A stretch of DNA of 23,203 bases from CAYXBG01 sp964463145 (GTDB lineage: Bacteria; Acidobacteriota; UBA6911; RPQK01; CBDAPI01): the NCBI GenBank assembly GCA_964463145.1, contig CAYXBG010000023.1, positions 1 through 23,203 on the forward strand. Direction: 5' to 3'. Below are positions 22,636 to 23,203 of this stretch, piece by piece. The position numbers and the translations under genes were made by a program. How positions within the stretch are numbered: the first letter of the stretch is position 1; each line of letters opens with the position of its first letter. The notes beneath the pieces are model-generated. The model was not told where the DNA came from. It did no database searches and was given only the letters and a program-made list of their open reading frames with translations.

Positions 22636-23203
22636 TGGAAACATTGTTGATCTATTTGGTAATCCCGGCCCTGAAAATAGGAGTTGTGGTACTTGTCCTC
22701 TCTGGGGCTATTGCCTATCTTACGCTGCTCGAGCGAAAGGTCATTGCTCACATTCAGGTTAGGCTTGGCCCCATGCGAGTAGGCTGGCACGGTCTGCTGC
22801 AACCCATCGCTGATGGTCTTAAGTTCCTCGCTAAAGAAGATATTGTTCCAGCTAGGGCGGATGCCTTAATCTTTACCCTGGGACCGATTATCTCCTTGAT
22901 TCCCGCCTTCTTAGTTTTCTCAGTAGTGCCCTTTGGGCCCCCCGATATGTTGCAGGGCATCCTATCCAAAGTACTGGGATTCCTGCTCCCTCCAGAGAGC
23001 GTGGAGCAAGTGGTTACGAATAGTATCGCTAGCGGTGGTTTTGTAACAGATCTTAATATTGGACTGCTTTTCATTCTGTCGGTTTCTTCTGTTGGAATTC
23101 TCGGGGTGATTTTGGGAGGTTGGGCTTCTAACAGCAAGTACCCCATGCTTGGAGCGCTTCGAGCTTCAGCTCAGATGGTCAGTTATGAAGTAGCTCTTGG
23201 ATT
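22632..23203 (+). CDS. nuoH: NADH-quinone oxidoreductase subunit H, 5' part (cut by window end)
   Basis: This ORF runs open to the window end (190 complete codons of an expected 330-420). NuoH is the membrane subunit joining the peripheral arm to the proton-pumping arm. The diagnostic segments are a first transmembrane helix, LLERKVIAHIQVRLGPMRVG, then WHGLLQPIADGLKFLAKED, and further helices (about 75-100 and 137-160). The end reaches the conserved ALRASAQMVSYEVALG region. The start is ATG at 22632, overlapping the nuoD stop (ATGA). NuoE, F and G, which separate D and H in E. coli, are absent here. Confidence 0.95.
   Translation, partial: MMETLLIYLVIPALKIGVVVLVLSGAIAYLTLLERKVIAHIQVRLGPMRVGWHGLLQPIADGLKFLAKEDIVPARADALIFTLGPIISLIPAFLVFSVVPFGPPDMLQGILSKVLGFLLPPESVEQVVTNSIASGGFVTDLNIGLLFILSVSSVGILGVILGGWASNSKYPMLGALRASAQMVSYEVALG

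Overview
The window reads as a stretch of chromosome from a Gram-negative-type bacterium of moderate GC (about half by eye, not counted). It is packed with housekeeping genes in short operons on both strands. I see no transposase, integrase, phage gene, CRISPR array, tRNA or rRNA. The combination of a two-subunit B12 acyl-CoA mutase, an archaeal-type phosphoglycerate mutase, 2-phosphoglycerate kinase, a Thr-type 'sulfatase', and nuoABCD followed directly by nuoH would suit Acidobacteriota or a neighbouring deep phylum. That placement is an inference from gene content and is weak.

Layout. 1-2096 (minus): a truncated ORF, then the small (B12-binding) and large (catalytic) subunits of an acyl-CoA mutase whose substrate-site residues look like isobutyryl-CoA mutase rather than methylmalonyl-CoA mutase. 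2204-2996 (minus): lexA followed by an unrecognised 54-residue ORF. 3135-6169 (plus): dtd, then an overlapping pair for 2-phosphoglycerate kinase and cofactor-independent phosphoglycerate mutase. 6184-11208 (minus): truA, uppS, cdsA, dxr, rseP, a classic block for tRNA modification, undecaprenyl-PP, phospholipid and isoprenoid precursor synthesis, and envelope stress proteolysis. 11377-13503 (plus): yebC, ruvC and an exported cyclophilin. 13490-18124 (minus): uvrB, aroA, aroK, grpE. 18220-18309 (plus): a tiny Cys-rich ORF ending in a suspicious UGA. 18419-19774 (plus): an exported alkaline-phosphatase-superfamily hydrolase. 19905-end (plus): nuoA, B, C, D and the start of nuoH of respiratory complex I, with no nuoEFG between D and H.

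How the genes fit together. DXP reductoisomerase feeds the isoprenoid pool that UppS extends to the undecaprenyl carrier, while CdsA makes CDP-diacylglycerol, so this operon serves the envelope that RseP surveys. LexA, RuvC and UvrB cover DNA damage control, recombination and excision repair but lie in separate operons. The 2PGK/ApgM pair acts on 2- and 3-phosphoglycerate.

The observations I rate highest are: (1) an in-frame UGA followed by Ser-Asp, with a strong hairpin 14 nt downstream, at the end of the Cys-rich mini-ORF (selenocysteine candidate, unproven); (2) the Phe/Gln substrate signature of the mutase; (3) the coupled 2PGK-ApgM pair with its repeat-rich leader; (4) several start codons only 4-9 nt from a -10 box, suggesting leaderless mRNAs; (5) phased repeats upstream of lexA. 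All non-coding calls were made by eye.
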